A stretch of 64,000 nt of DNA from Rheinheimera lutimaris (GCF_013283795.1 NZ_JABSOD010000007.1:62001-126000); one strand, 5' to 3'. Shown: positions 36,624-46,050, counted from the first letter of the stretch. Notes: generated by a model not told the origin, from the sequence alone. A program made the numbers and translations.

Positions 36624-37838
36624 ATGAAAAGAGCGGTAATCACAGGTATTGGTATTGTATCCAGTATTGGCAATAACAAAGATGAAGTACTGGCGTCGTT
36701 ACAGGCGGGCCGTTCAGGCATTACCCGCGCTGAAGAGTTTGCGCAAATGGGCCTGCGCTCGCAGGTATGGGGCAATATCAAACTGGAGCCATCAGAGCTG
36801 ATTGACCGCAAAGCCATGCGCTTTATGGGCGATGCCGCAGCGTATGCCTATATTGCTATGCAGGAAGCGATGGCAGATGCCGGTTTTACCGAAGAGCAAA
36901 TCTCCAGCCCGCGTATTGGTCTGGTAGCCGGCTCCGGCGGCGCTTCCTCTAAAGTACAGGTAGAAGCGGCAGATATTCTGCGCGAAAAAGGTGTAAAACG
37001 GGTTGGCCCTTATGCTGTGCCAAAAACCATGTCCAGCACCTGTTCTGCCTGTTTAGCCACGCCGTTTAAGATTAAAGGCGTAAACTATTCTATCAGTTCA
37101 GCCTGTGCCACCAGCGCGCATTGTATCGGCCATGCGGTAGAACTTATTCAGCTTGGCAAGCAGGACGTAGTATTTGCCGGCGGCGGCGAAGAAGTGCACT
37201 GGACCCTGGCGATGGAATTTGATGCTATGGGCGCGCTGTCGACTAAATATAACGACACCCCAGAGCTGGCATCACGTACCTATGATGCCAACCGTGATGG
37301 CTTTGTTATCAGCGGTGGCGGCGGTATGGTAGTGGTAGAAGAGCTGGAACATGCCTTAGCCCGTGGTGCCACTATTTATGCTGAAGTGGTTGGCTATGGC
37401 GCCACTTCTGACGGTTATGACATGGTCGCACCAAGCGGTGAAGGCGCAGTGCGCTGCATGGAAATGGCAATGCACGGCGTTACTGCTGAAGTCGATTATG
37501 TGAATACGCACGGCACCAGCACCCCTGTGGGGGATGTAAAAGAGCTGGGCGCTATTCAGCAGGTGTTTGCCGGTAAGTCTCCGGCGATCAGCGCCACCAA
37601 GGCGATGACAGGCCATGCGTTGGGTGCTGCCGGTGTGCATGAGGCAATCTACTCGCTGCTGATGATGAAGCACAGCTTTATTGCGCCTTCTATCAATATC
37701 GGTGAGTTAGATGAAGCGGCTAAAGGGCTGAATATTGTATCTAAAGCCACCGCAGCTGAGTTGAATACCGTTATGTCGAACAGCTTTGGTTTTGGCGGCA
37801 CTAATGCCACCTTAGTGATGCAAAAATACCGCGGTTAA
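36624..37838 (+). CDS. fabB: 3-oxoacyl-[acyl-carrier-protein] synthase I
   Basis: A 404-residue condensing enzyme of fatty-acid elongation with a special role in unsaturated fatty acids. The catalytic cysteine is in [15 protein letters not shown] and the two histidines in [12 protein letters not shown] and [14 protein letters not shown]. The glycine-rich [10 protein letters not shown] motif is at the C-terminus. ATG 36624 has GGGAG 5 bases upstream and gives the family N-terminus [10 protein letters not shown]; an earlier ATG at 36567 would add a non-homologous extension. Adjacent to divergent mnmC as in E. coli. A palindromic terminator follows. Confidence 0.97.
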   Translation: MKRAVITGIGIVSSIGNNKDEVLASLQAGRSGITRAEEFAQMGLRSQVWGNIKLEPSELIDRKAMRFMGDAAAYAYIAMQEAMADAGFTEEQISSPRIGLVAGSGGASSKVQVEAADILREKGVKRVGPYAVPKTMSSTCSACLATPFKIKGVNYSISSACATSAHCIGHAVELIQLGKQDVVFAGGGEEVHWTLAMEFDAMGALSTKYNDTPELASRTYDANRDGFVISGGGGMVVVEELEHALARGATIYAEVVGYGATSDGYDMVAPSGEGAVRCMEMAMHGVTAEVDYVNTHGTSTPVGDVKELGAIQQVFAGKSPAISATKAMTGHALGAAGVHEAIYSLLMMKHSFIAPSINIGELDEAAKGLNIVSKATAAELNTVMSNSFGFGGTNATLVMQKYRG

Positions 37839-37862
37839 TTGACGCCGCCGGGCATTACAGAT

Positions 37863-37897
37863 AAAAAAAACGGGCACTTTAAGTGCCCGTTTTTTTA
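37863..37897. terminator. Bidirectional terminator after fabB
   Basis: CGGGCACTT/AAGTGCCCG is a perfect palindrome flanked by A8 and T7 runs, so it can terminate both fabB and the convergent small gene. Confidence 0.9.
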
Positions 37898-37911
37898 TGT
37901 AGCGGCAGCAG

Positions 37912-38106
37912 TCAGGCGTCGGTGTCGTCTAAATCCCAATCGTCCAGCAATTGGCGCAGCCGCTTTTGTTCCAGCAAGTCGTCAATCCGCCGTCTGGCTT
38001 CCAGCTTTTGCTTTGATTTACTGTCTTTTGGCGACAGCTCTTTGATGATCTCAACGTCATCTACCGGTTCTTCCAGCTCAAAATCGTTACTTTCTACCTG
38101 TGACAT
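37912..38106 (-). CDS. PA3496-family putative envelope integrity protein
   Basis: A 64-residue acidic protein. The C-terminal half matches the PA3496 pattern of small proteobacterial proteins: KLEARRRIDDLLEQKRLRQLLDDWDL. The N-terminal half is an acidic, probably unstructured stretch. There is no signal peptide or membrane span. A longer antisense frame covers the same bases but has no family resemblance. Function is not established; the name comes from a family label. It is followed by the shared terminator. Confidence 0.75.
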   Translation of the reverse strand: MSQVESNDFELEEPVDDVEIIKELSPKDSKSKQKLEARRRIDDLLEQKRLRQLLDDWDLDDTDA

Positions 38107-38192
38107 AAGCGCCCCTCAGAATTTTTCTGCTTATTTACCGGATTTATTGATTAACCACAGCGAAATATTTTTTTACAGACGATGAAAAGTTT

Positions 38193-39233
38193 TTAAATAA
38201 GCGCTTCAGCTTCGCTCAGCAGCGGCCGGAACGCTTGTTTCCGCGGTGACAGCAAGGTTTTGCTATATACCACCTGCTCAATAAAATCGATGACTTTTTC
38301 CTGTAACCGCACCCCGTTCAGGCGGTTAATCCGTGCTATGCCGCCCGGGCTCATCACGTTTACTTCGATCAGCTTGCCGTTTATCACATCAATGCCGGCG
38401 AAAAACAGGCCATCACGCGCCAGTTTCGGCCCGATATGGGCACAGAGCCGTTTTTCCTGTTCGCTTAACTGGTGTTTTATTACCGTACCGCCGGCATGCA
38501 CGTTAGAACGTACATCGTCTGGTGGCGGAATACGCCGCATCGCGCCGATAGGTTTACCGTTAAGCATTAAAATACGGATGTCACCCAGTTCTGCGCCCTC
38601 CACGTATTCTTGTAAAATAACGTAGTTACCGCGCTCGGTATCTCCGATATAAAAATCCAGCAAAGAACGCGCGCTTTGCGCCGCCGATTTTTCCAACAGA
38701 ATAACGCCTTTACCGCCATAGCCGTTCAGCGGTTTCAGTATCATTTTGTCGTTAGGAGATTCTGCCAGTACCCGTGCCAGATAGTCTTTATTCTTTGACA
38801 CATGCGTTACCGGAATAAACTCGTTATCCGGGTCGTGCAGCGAGGCGGTATACATCTTATTGTTGGCAATCCGCACACCGTCCAGGTCATTCATAATAAA
38901 GGTGTCTTCACGCACCGAGTCGAGAAAGTTCAGTACGATAGGATCCAGCGGCGGGTTAAGCCGGATAAAGATGGCATCAAAGGCGGCCAGCGGCAGCTTT
39001 TGCTGGTTAAACTGCGCATGGCGGTAAAAGCTGGCAATATTGCTGGACACCTTTTGGCCTTTAACAAACACATTGCAAAACGCCTGAGCAATGCTGTCGC
39101 GCATGGTTAAGTTGGTGGCATGGGTAATCGCCACGCTGTGGCCACGGTTTACCGCCTCGTGGATCATGCGGATAGTACTGTCGCCATCGGGCTGCACTTT
39201 TTCCCACGGATACATTAAAAAACAAATGCGCAT
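38193..39233 (-). CDS. gshB: ATP-grasp ligase, glutathione synthetase family
   Basis: A 346-residue protein with the prokaryotic GshB layout. The N-terminal domain (MRICFLMYPWEKVQPDGDST...) is followed by the linker FIRLNPPLDP and the NDLDGVRIANNKMYTA segment. The ATP-grasp domain shows MILKPLNGYGGKGVILL, VILQEYVEGAELGDIRILMLNG and a metal-binding IEVNVMSPGGIARINRLNG. GshB joins gamma-Glu-Cys and glycine to make glutathione. It is ~30 residues longer than E. coli GshB, and its C-terminus (about 320-346) is unlike it, so a diverged GshB-like ligase remains possible. ATG 39233 is preferred over the upstream in-frame start at 39266. Confidence 0.78.
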   Translation of the reverse strand: MRICFLMYPWEKVQPDGDSTIRMIHEAVNRGHSVAITHATNLTMRDSIAQAFCNVFVKGQKVSSNIASFYRHAQFNQQKLPLAAFDAIFIRLNPPLDPIVLNFLDSVREDTFIMNDLDGVRIANNKMYTASLHDPDNEFIPVTHVSKNKDYLARVLAESPNDKMILKPLNGYGGKGVILLEKSAAQSARSLLDFYIGDTERGNYVILQEYVEGAELGDIRILMLNGKPIGAMRRIPPPDDVRSNVHAGGTVIKHQLSEQEKRLCAHIGPKLARDGLFFAGIDVINGKLIEVNVMSPGGIARINRLNGVRLQEKVIDFIEQVVYSKTLLSPRKQAFRPLLSEAEALI

Positions 39234-39425
39234 AAGCTTCTCTGGTTTGCCGTCAACGTTTAGCACTTTGCGCTAAGCATACGAGAGCGGCAGAAAAAAG
39301 GAAGCGGATGATAGCGGATAGCCAAAAAAACACACGTGAATTTTGTATAAAGCTGCCGGGTTACTGCATCCGAACGGCATACTGTGTCGTAACTACTGCT
39401 GATTAGTCAGTTTACCGGGGCGAAA

Positions 39426-39780
39426 ATGGATCAATCACAACAACAATTGCTGCAATGGCTGTACGCTGCGGCGCAGCGAAACAAACCAGCATTTGAATAG
39501 TTATATCCGGTAGCGGCTGAGTTTCAGTAGTGCCGCTGGGGTCTGCGATATCAATACCCCCTCTGCCGACTGGCTGGTGCAGCGTGTGCAACAGGATATG
39601 TTTTTGTTGTTACCGTTAAAGGTACGCTGTGATAGCATTACACGCTGGCAGCTAAGCTACAACGCGCTGTTTGACCGTCAGCATAGCCACAAGTTGTTGC
39701 TGTCATGGCAACTGCCGCCTGATAAAGCTAACGCGGTATTATCAGTAACCAGCCCGCTTTATCCGGTACTGTTAAATTAA
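39426..39780 (+). pseudogene. Possible decayed small gene before the third TBDR
   Basis: The 523-bp gap 39267-39789 contains two coding-looking fragments in different frames. One starts at ATG 39426 (MDQSQQQLLQWLYAAAQ...) and stops after 24 codons at 39500. The other is open from 39514, has no ATG until inside it, and ends at 39780 reading WLVQRVQQDMFLLLPLKV...SVTSPLYPVLLN, 9 bases before the receptor start. In-frame stops lie between them. One frameshift or deletion would explain both, but I recognise no family, so this may instead be a short gene starting at GTG 39577. Confidence 0.35.
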
Positions 39781-39789
39781 GGAATACAC

Positions 39790-41832
39790 ATGGCTTATCG
39801 TTATCTTGCTGCTTGTACAGCGGCATTACTGGCTCCGGTGCAGCTGGTAGCTGACCCGTTATCGGCGCATATATTAGAGCAAATCAGTGTAAAAGGCCGG
39901 CAAACCGATTTATTGGGCTTAGCCAGTTCGGCCTCAGAAGGCGTGGTAGGCAATAGTGAAATTGCTGACCGGCCCTTACTGCGCGGTGGCGAGATTTTAG
40001 AGTTTATTCCCGGCATGGTAGTTACCCAGCACAGTGGCAGTGGTAAGGCTAACCAGTATTTTTTGCGTGGCTTCAACCTTGATCACGGTACTGATTTTGC
40101 CAGCTATGTTGATGGCATGCCGGTAAACATGCGCAGCCACGGCCATGGCCAGGGTTACACCGATTTAAGTTTTTTAATACCTGAGCTGGTATCGCAAATT
40201 GATTATCAAAAAGGCGCTTATCATGCCAACAGTGGTGATTTCTCTGCCGCCGGTGTGGCACGTTTTGGCATACAAAACCGTACCCGCAACGGGGCTGAAC
40301 TCACCTTAGGCATGGATAACTATCAACGCCTGCTGGTAAAAGGTAATACAAAAAAGGGCAATGCCAATGTGCTGCTGGCCGGTGAGCTGCAGCAATACGA
40401 CGGCCCCTGGACCGATATTGCCGAAGATGTCGATAAACTCAACCTGCTGGCGCGGTACAGCAGGCCACTTGGCAGCGGCCAGTTTGCGTTAACTTTTATG
40501 GTCTACGATAACAGCTGGAATTCAGCTGATCAGATACCGCAACGGGCGGTAAGCCAGGGGCTGATTGACGCCTTTGGCTCGCTTGATACAAGTGTGGGTG
40601 GCAAAAGCAGCCGTAACAGTGTTTCAGCCAGTTGGTACAGCGATGCCTGGCAATGGAATGCTTACGCCATACAAACCGACCTGGATTTATGGTCTAACTT
40701 TACCTATTTCTTAAACGATCCGTTAAACGGTGATCAATTTGAACAGGCCGACGAACGTTGGATATATGGTGGCGAGCTTAGCCGGCACTGGCATCATCAA
40801 CTGGGCGAGTTTGCCGTTGAGCATGTGGTGGGTGCACAGTTACGCTATGACGATATTAGCGAAGTTGGCTTGTATAACACCCGACAGCGTCAGCGTTTAA
40901 GTACAGTGCGCCAGGATGCTGTGCAACAGGGCTCGGCGGCGCTGTTCAGCCAAAGCACCATGCAACTTAACAGCGACTGGAGCGCCCATCTGGGCCTGCG
41001 TTACGATTATTTCAGCGTGGATGTTAATGGTGATCTGGCCGCTAACAGCGGCGATACAACCGACGGTATTGCCTCACTAAAAGCCGGTTTAAGTTATCAG
41101 TTTGCCGCTAACTGGCAGGCGTATTTCAATGCCGGCCAGGGCTTTCATTCCAATGATGCCCGTGGCACAACAACACAGATTGATCCGCAAAGCGGTGATA
41201 ACGTGGCCCCGGTTGATCTGCTGGTGCGCAGCGACGGTGCTGAACTTGGCCTGCGGTTTTTTGACTATACCGCGTTTAATATCTCGGCAGCGTTGTGGTA
41301 TCTGAATATGGATTCTGAATTATTGTATGTCGGCGATGCCGGTACCAATGAGCCCGGCCGTGCGTCCAAACGCTACGGTGTTGAAGTTGCCGCGTATTAT
41401 TGGTTTAACAGTAATTGGAGCCTGGACACCGAGTTAGCACTAACACGCTCGCGTTTTACCGGTGCGGTAGCGGGTGAGGGTAATTACATTGACGGTGCTT
41501 TGCCGCTGGTGCTGAGTATGGGGCTGATTTATAAAGCCGATAACCCGTGGCAGTTGAGTTTGCGGTTACGCCATTTGGGCAAACGTACGCTGGACAGTTT
41601 TAACCAGCAACGCTCAAACGCCACCACTACCGTAAATGCCGGTTATCGCTATGAATGGCAACGCTGGCAGCTGGCGTTGGAGTTATTGAATATCTTTGAC
41701 AGTAACAACAGCGATATCGATTATTTCTACGCCTCGCGTTTACCCGGCGAGCCGGCAGAAGGTATAGAAGACAGGCACACGCATCCGCTGGAGTCACGCA
41801 CCGCCAGAGTAAAACTGGCTTACCGGTTTTAA
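39790..41832 (+). CDS. TonB-dependent receptor
   Basis: A 680-residue outer-membrane receptor. Signal peptide about 1-21 (cut near VADP). The plug (about 30-165) has PLLRGGEILEFIPGMVVTQHSG and a YFLRGFNLDHGTDFASYVDGMP core. A 22-strand-type barrel follows, ending in a C-terminal phenylalanine (AYRF). There is no N-terminal signalling domain and no sigma/FecR pair. The plug contains His-rich SHGHGQG, reminiscent of but not proof of metal ligands. Followed 84 bp later by an exported glutathione peroxidase. The ligand is unknown. Confidence 0.92.
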   Translation: MAYRYLAACTAALLAPVQLVADPLSAHILEQISVKGRQTDLLGLASSASEGVVGNSEIADRPLLRGGEILEFIPGMVVTQHSGSGKANQYFLRGFNLDHGTDFASYVDGMPVNMRSHGHGQGYTDLSFLIPELVSQIDYQKGAYHANSGDFSAAGVARFGIQNRTRNGAELTLGMDNYQRLLVKGNTKKGNANVLLAGELQQYDGPWTDIAEDVDKLNLLARYSRPLGSGQFALTFMVYDNSWNSADQIPQRAVSQGLIDAFGSLDTSVGGKSSRNSVSASWYSDAWQWNAYAIQTDLDLWSNFTYFLNDPLNGDQFEQADERWIYGGELSRHWHHQLGEFAVEHVVGAQLRYDDISEVGLYNTRQRQRLSTVRQDAVQQGSAALFSQSTMQLNSDWSAHLGLRYDYFSVDVNGDLAANSGDTTDGIASLKAGLSYQFAANWQAYFNAGQGFHSNDARGTTTQIDPQSGDNVAPVDLLVRSDGAELGLRFFDYTAFNISAALWYLNMDSELLYVGDAGTNEPGRASKRYGVEVAAYYWFNSNWSLDTELALTRSRFTGAVAGEGNYIDGALPLVLSMGLIYKADNPWQLSLRLRHLGKRTLDSFNQQRSNATTTVNAGYRYEWQRWQLALELLNIFDSNNSDIDYFYASRLPGEPAEGIEDRHTHPLESRTARVKLAYRF

Positions 41833-41916
41833 CGGCAGCCGCTGGCGTACAGATCGGCTTAGGCTTATGCTACGTATTAGCCGACTGCAACATCTGCAGC
41901 CCTACAGGAGATAAAT

Positions 41917-42501
41917 ATGAAAACATTACTAAGCGCGGCCACCTTGGCGGCTGGCTTGCTGGCGATGCCGGCACTGGCGAACCAGTGTGGCGACATTCTC
42001 GGCCATTCTATGCAGCAATTAAATACCCGTGAAAGCGTAGATTTATGCGACAGCTACAAGGGGAAAACCATACTGGTAGTGAACACCGCCAGCAAATGTG
42101 GTTTTACCAAGCAGTTTGAAGGCCTGGAGTCGTTGTATCAACAATATCAGGATAAAGGCCTGGTTATTCTGGGCTTCCCGTCAGACAGCTTTATGCAGGA
42201 ATATGATGATGCGGAAAAAACGGCAGAAGTGTGTTACTTAACTTACGGCGTAAAATTCCCGATGTTTGCCAGCTCTAAGGTAAAAGGCGATGATGCTAAT
42301 CCGGTATTTAAAGCGCTGATTGCCAAAACCGGCGAGTCACCCAGCTGGAACTTTAATAAGTATCTGGTAAGTAGCGATGAGCAAACAGTAAAGCATTTCG
42401 GTAGCCGCACCGCGCCGGACGATAAAGCCTTTATCGCAGAGCTGGAGAAAATGTTGGCGGTAAATGGTGCTGCTGAAGCTACTGCAAAATCCGGCGAGTA
42501 A
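41917..42501 (+). CDS. Exported glutathione peroxidase family protein
   Basis: A 194-residue thioredoxin-fold peroxidase with a signal peptide (about 1-21, cut at ALA-NQC). The catalytic cysteine sits in NTASKCGFTKQFEGLESLY, the GPx signature. The usual GFPCNQF segment is GFPSDSF, so the common resolving cysteine and the NQ pair are absent there. The conserved WNFNKYLV is present. Cys24 and Cys44 could be structural or resolving. It probably detoxifies peroxides in the periplasm. AGGAG lies 7 bases before ATG. Confidence 0.88.
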   Translation: MKTLLSAATLAAGLLAMPALANQCGDILGHSMQQLNTRESVDLCDSYKGKTILVVNTASKCGFTKQFEGLESLYQQYQDKGLVILGFPSDSFMQEYDDAEKTAEVCYLTYGVKFPMFASSKVKGDDANPVFKALIAKTGESPSWNFNKYLVSSDEQTVKHFGSRTAPDDKAFIAELEKMLAVNGAAEATAKSGE

Positions 42502-42508
42502 GGTGTAG

Positions 42509-42654
42509 GTCAACTGCTTTTGCTGCAACACTCGCTTTGGCTTATCACAGCAACTCGCTCACGCTGGCGCGTTCACTCAGACACTCTGTGATAACCAAAT
42601 CGAGGTTCCAGCCGCAGTTGACTGCTGTATATCGTTGCAGCGCAAGCAGTTGAC
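42509..42654. repeat. 146-bp imperfect palindrome between gpx and rnhA
   Basis: The outer arms 42509-42529 and 42634-42654 are complementary at 19 of 21 positions. Inner arms (42531-42550 and 42586-42604, CTCGCTTTGG.../...CCAAATCGAG with TTATCACAG/CTGTGATAA) are also complementary with a one-base gap. The ends read GTCAACTGC/GCAGTTGAC. It could be a non-autonomous mobile or REP-like element, or a large convergent terminator. No transposase is nearby. Confidence 0.7.
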
Positions 42655-42711
42655 GGGTTAGCTGCGACTGCAGTTGATTATCTTGGCAGCTTAAGCAGCA
42701 TCTCTCTGGTG

Positions 42712-43188
42712 CTATGCCTTTTGGCTCAACTCAAACGCGGCATCCACAGTAGTGGGCTTAGCTTCAGCGGCGCTGCGCGCCAACACATCGCAGCGCTCAT
42801 TCTCCGGGTGGCCGGCATGGCCTTTTACCCAGTGCCACGCCACTTTGTGCGTTGCTGCTGCAGCATCCAGCCGTTGCCACAAATCCTGATTTTTCACCGG
42901 CTGCTTCTGGCTGGTTTTCCAGTTATTACGTTTCCAACCGGCCAGCCATTGCGTAATGCCTAAGCGCACGTACTGGCTGTCGGTAGTCAAATCCACATCG
43001 CAGCTGTCTTTTAAACTCTCCAGCGCCATAATAGCGGCCAGCAGCTCCATCCGGTTATTGGTGGTGAGTTTATAGCCGCCGCTTAGCTCTTTGCGATGCT
43101 GTTTATAGATCAGCACAGCACCGTAGCCGCCCGGGCCCGGGTTACCCAGGCAGGAGCCATCGGTATAGATCGCAACTGTTTTGCGCAT
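42712..43188 (-). CDS. rnhA: Ribonuclease HI
   Basis: A 158-residue enzyme that cleaves RNA in RNA-DNA hybrids. Catalytic residues are visible: Asp in [16 protein letters not shown], Glu in [10 protein letters not shown], Asp in TTDSQYV, and the C-terminal [12 protein letters not shown] (His and Asp). ATG 43188 has AGGAAAGG 5 bases upstream and gives the family start [11 protein letters not shown]. Divergent from dnaQ with a 65-bp gap, the conserved gammaproteobacterial arrangement with shared, overlapping promoters. Confidence 0.97.
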   Translation of the reverse strand: MRKTVAIYTDGSCLGNPGPGGYGAVLIYKQHRKELSGGYKLTTNNRMELLAAIMALESLKDSCDVDLTTDSQYVRLGITQWLAGWKRNNWKTSQKQPVKNQDLWQRLDAAAATHKVAWHWVKGHAGHPENERCDVLARSAAEAKPTTVDAAFELSQKA

Positions 43189-43253
43189 AAAGCCTTTCCT
43201 CAAACCAAAACGGCGTATAATCTAACCCAAATGCAGTAAAAAACGAAACCGCT

Positions 43254-43955
43254 ATGGCTAAAAGACAAATTATCCTCGACACCGAAACCACCGGTCTTAA
43301 TCCCAGAGATGGCCACCGTATTATTGAAATCGGCTGTGTAGAGCTTATCAACCGGCGTTTTACCGGCAATAATTTTCATGTTTACATCAACCCCGAGCGG
43401 ATTATTGATGCGGAAGCCGTTGCCGTACACGGTATCACTAACGAGCGGCTGAAACACGAGCCCAAGTTTCGCGACATTGCTAAAAGCTTTTATGACTACA
43501 TTCACGGCGCTGAGTTAGTGATCCACAACGCGGCGTTCGACGTTGGCTTTATTAACCATGAATTTGCCATGTTGCATCCGCAGTTACCCGAGGTTGGCGG
43601 CTACTGCGCCATTCTGGATACCTTATTGCTGGCGCGGGAACTTCATCCCGGCCAGAAGAATAATTTGGATGCGTTATGCCGCCGGTATGATATTAATAAC
43701 AGCCACCGTACGCTGCACGGCGCCTTACTGGATGCCGAGATTTTAGCGGACGTTTATCTGTTAATGACAGGTGGCCAGGTAAGTTTAAACCTGGCTAACG
43801 AGCAAGACGGGGCGGATGGTAATACCGGGCCAATAGCCATTCAGCGTAATGGCCGGTTAACTGTCATTCGTGCTACCGATGAGGAGCTGGCCGCGCATGA
43901 AAGCCGGCTGGATCTGGTGCAGAAAAAAGGGGGCAGTTGCCTGTGGCGAAACTGA
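43254..43955 (+). CDS. dnaQ: DNA polymerase III epsilon subunit
   Basis: A 233-residue proofreading 3'-5' exonuclease of the replicative polymerase. DEDDh motifs: ILDTETTGLNP (about 7-17), HNAAFDVGF (about 88-96) and HGALLDAEIL (about 159-168). The C-terminus has the polymerase-binding tail. Its stop lies inside the following gene's start region, so the two are coupled. Divergent from rnhA. Confidence 0.97.
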   Translation: MAKRQIILDTETTGLNPRDGHRIIEIGCVELINRRFTGNNFHVYINPERIIDAEAVAVHGITNERLKHEPKFRDIAKSFYDYIHGAELVIHNAAFDVGFINHEFAMLHPQLPEVGGYCAILDTLLLARELHPGQKNNLDALCRRYDINNSHRTLHGALLDAEILADVYLLMTGGQVSLNLANEQDGADGNTGPIAIQRNGRLTVIRATDEELAAHESRLDLVQKKGGSCLWRN

Positions 43956-45394
43956 TAAGTTGGTTAGCGGTATTGTTATTCAGCAGTATCGTGGCAGCAC
44001 AACAAACGGATGCCGGACAAGCTACCACTGAAAAAACCACCACTGCGCAATCAGAGCAGCCGTTGCTGCACAATGGTTTTGAATTGCTGAGCGATTTGCC
44101 GACCAAAAACCAGATCCCGCTGTTTGAAAACCGCTTTCGTATTGATGAGCACGTGGAAGAAATTACTTTGTTGCTGTTTCGCCGGCGTGGCTCTGCGTCA
44201 ACTGTGCTGGTGCAACCTGATGGCAGCAAGTTGCACTTTAATACAGCAGAGCAAAATAAAATACGCTGGCACGATGCCAGTAGTTACGATTTGATTGAAA
44301 TTAAAAATCCGATGCCCGGCCCCTGGCAGGCGATAGGCCGGTTACTACCGGAAAGTCGCATTATGGTGCTGACCGACATTAAACTTGATGTCGACCCACT
44401 GCCCACTAACTTAATGGTCGGTGAAACAGTTAAAATTACCGCCCGGCTAACCAACGGCAATGAGCCAATGAATGCGCGTGATTTTCGTGAAGTGCTGATG
44501 CTTGAGGTTATCTTTGTCAGTACCAACAATGCAGAGTACGACAACTTTGGCCGTGGTGTGGTGCAGGTGGCGCAGTTTCGTGATGATGGCAAAGGCTATG
44601 ATGAGCGGGCGCGTGACGGCGTTTTTACCGGCGAGTTCCAACTGCGCTTTGTTTCCGGCGAATGGATCCCGAAATATATAGTACGTACGCCGTTGTACAC
44701 CCGCGAGGTAGAGCAGCCGCCGGTTGTATTACAAGCTGCGCCTATAGTGGCAGATATTATTGCCGCACCAGCCTTACCTGACGGCCAGCCGGCAGAGCAA
44801 GGAAAGCCGCATCAGGTATTGTTTCGTATAACCGACGACAGTATAGATAAAGCAAGCGTGCTGCTGCAGGGCCGCGTGCGTTACCCTAATGGCGAGGTAG
44901 ATGAGTTTGCCCTTAATGAGCCGGGCTTAACTGCGCGTGAAGTGATGCTGCATAACCGCGGCCACGGTAGTTATATTTTGGAGGTGCAAGCCTTTGGGGC
45001 CATGCAGGATGGCCGCCAATTTATGCTGAGTTTGCCGGAAACCAGTTTTGTAGTGAAAATGCCGGTGTTTGAAGCACCGGTGCTGGATGAGCTACCGCAA
45101 AGTATTAAAGATGAAATAGCCGCCGAACAGGCAGAACCGGAGCCGGAATTTCCGTGGGGACTGGTGATAGGCGCTAATTTGCTGATTTTAATTGGTGGTG
45201 GCCTGGCTATTTGGTTTGTCATGACAGGGCGCTCTTGGACAGATTTACTGTTTTGGCGCAAAAAGCCGGTTGCACCAGAGCCTGAGCCAGAAGTAAAGCA
45301 ATCACAGGAGCCCGGCACAGCGAAAAATAACGCTAATGCACAAAAAAACAACGATATGGATGACATTCTCGATCTGACCCTGCCGGATGATTAA
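43943..45394 (+). CDS. TIGR03503-type membrane-anchored protein
   Basis: A 483-residue protein with an N-terminal signal/anchor (AKLISWLAVLLFSSIVAAQQ), a large extracytoplasmic beta-rich region (about 45-385), one C-terminal transmembrane segment (about 407-428, VIGANLLILIGGGLAIWFV) and a short charged cytosolic tail. The layout and position next to dnaQ match a conserved TIGR03503 family of Vibrio/Shewanella relatives with no known function. GTG 43943 with AGGGGG upstream is the likely start; TTG 43937 is the alternative. It overlaps dnaQ by 13 bp. Confidence 0.75.
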   Translation: MAKLISWLAVLLFSSIVAAQQTDAGQATTEKTTTAQSEQPLLHNGFELLSDLPTKNQIPLFENRFRIDEHVEEITLLLFRRRGSASTVLVQPDGSKLHFNTAEQNKIRWHDASSYDLIEIKNPMPGPWQAIGRLLPESRIMVLTDIKLDVDPLPTNLMVGETVKITARLTNGNEPMNARDFREVLMLEVIFVSTNNAEYDNFGRGVVQVAQFRDDGKGYDERARDGVFTGEFQLRFVSGEWIPKYIVRTPLYTREVEQPPVVLQAAPIVADIIAAPALPDGQPAEQGKPHQVLFRITDDSIDKASVLLQGRVRYPNGEVDEFALNEPGLTAREVMLHNRGHGSYILEVQAFGAMQDGRQFMLSLPETSFVVKMPVFEAPVLDELPQSIKDEIAAEQAEPEPEFPWGLVIGANLLILIGGGLAIWFVMTGRSWTDLLFWRKKPVAPEPEPEVKQSQEPGTAKNNANAQKNNDMDDILDLTLPDD

Positions 45395-45422
45395 GGATTA
45401 GGCAAAAGCGGCAAAAAAGGTG

Positions 45423-45451
45423 TTGACGGCCTATCGGCTAATCCGTATCAT
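45423..45451 (+). promoter_or_regulatory. Promoter of the tRNA-Asp cluster
   Basis: TTGACG (45423-45428), 17-base spacer, TATCAT (45446-45451), followed by a GC-rich discriminator (TCCCGCCGC), as in stringently controlled stable-RNA promoters. The first tRNA begins 52 bases downstream. Confidence 0.8.
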
Positions 45452-45502
45452 TCCCGCCGCACTGCAGGATACCCAAACGAAATCTTGCAGCGCAATTGGT
45501 GC

Positions 45503-45579
45503 GGAGCGGTAGTTCAGTCGGTTAGAATACCGGCCTGTCACGCCGGGGGTCGCGGGTTCGAGTCCCGTCCGCTCCGCCA
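45503..45579 (+). tRNA. tRNA-Asp (GTC), copy 1
   Basis: 77 nt. Acceptor stem GGAGCGG/CCGCTCC, discriminator G, encoded CCA. D arm with AGTTCAGTCGGTTAGA, anticodon loop CTGTCAC (anticodon GTC), T arm with GGTTCGAGTCC. Confidence 0.98.
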
Positions 45580-45595
45580 CTTTTTGATACACACC

Positions 45596-45672
45596 GGAGC
45601 GGTAGTTCAGTCGGTTAGAATACCGGCCTGTCACGCCGGGGGTCGCGGGTTCGAGTCCCGTCCGCTCCGCCA
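45596..45672 (+). tRNA. tRNA-Asp (GTC), copy 2
   Basis: Identical to copy 1. The 16-nt spacer before it is repeated exactly between copies 3 and 4. Confidence 0.98.
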
Positions 45673-45726
45673 CTTCAGTAAGTTGCCGTAAGGCAAAAGC
45701 CAAAGAGCATAAGCTCACTCCAGCGC

Positions 45727-45803
45727 GGAGCGGTAGTTCAGTCGGTTAGAATACCGGCCTGTCACGCCGGGGGTCGCGGGTTCGAGTCCCGTCCGCTCCG
45801 CCA
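45727..45803 (+). tRNA. tRNA-Asp (GTC), copy 3
   Basis: Identical 77-nt sequence with encoded CCA; separated from copy 2 by a unique 54-nt spacer. Confidence 0.98.
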
Positions 45804-45819
45804 CTTTTTGATACACACC

Positions 45820-45896
45820 GGAGCGGTAGTTCAGTCGGTTAGAATACCGGCCTGTCACGCCGGGGGTCGCGGGTTCGAGTCCCGTCCGCTCCGCCA
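45820..45896 (+). tRNA. tRNA-Asp (GTC), copy 4
   Basis: Identical to copies 1-3; spacer identical to that between copies 1 and 2. Confidence 0.98.
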
Positions 45897-45922
45897 CTTT
45901 GTGGAAAAAAGCTTCCTGATCC

Positions 45923-45999
45923 GGAGCGGTAGTTCAGTCGGTTAGAATACCGGCCTGTCACGCCGGGGGTCGCGGGTTCGAGTCCCGTCCGCTCCGCCA
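45923..45999 (+). tRNA. tRNA-Asp (GTC), copy 5
   Basis: Identical to the other copies; preceded by a unique 26-nt spacer. Confidence 0.98.
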
Positions 46000-46050
46000 C
46001 TTTATGCCAGCATACTGCTGGTTTTTTGTTTTCTGCAGTATAGTCATTGC

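Noticed and set aside
37883-38185. Plus-strand 100-codon frame opposite the PA3496-type gene
   Set aside because: It starts inside the fabB terminator and is Ser-rich without family resemblance; the minus-strand frame matches a known small-protein family.
42509-42654. Integron attC site reading of the long palindrome
   Set aside because: No integrase, no cassette array and no matching core-site spacing; housekeeping genes flank it.
45431-45897. Open frames on both strands reading repeats such as AERTGLEPATPGVTGRY
   Set aside because: They are translations of the tandem tRNA-Asp genes; this peptide is a familiar annotation artefact.
45503-45999. CRISPR-like array of regularly spaced identical units
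   Set aside because: The 77-nt units fold as tRNA-Asp with encoded CCA, and spacers are partly identical; no cas genes.
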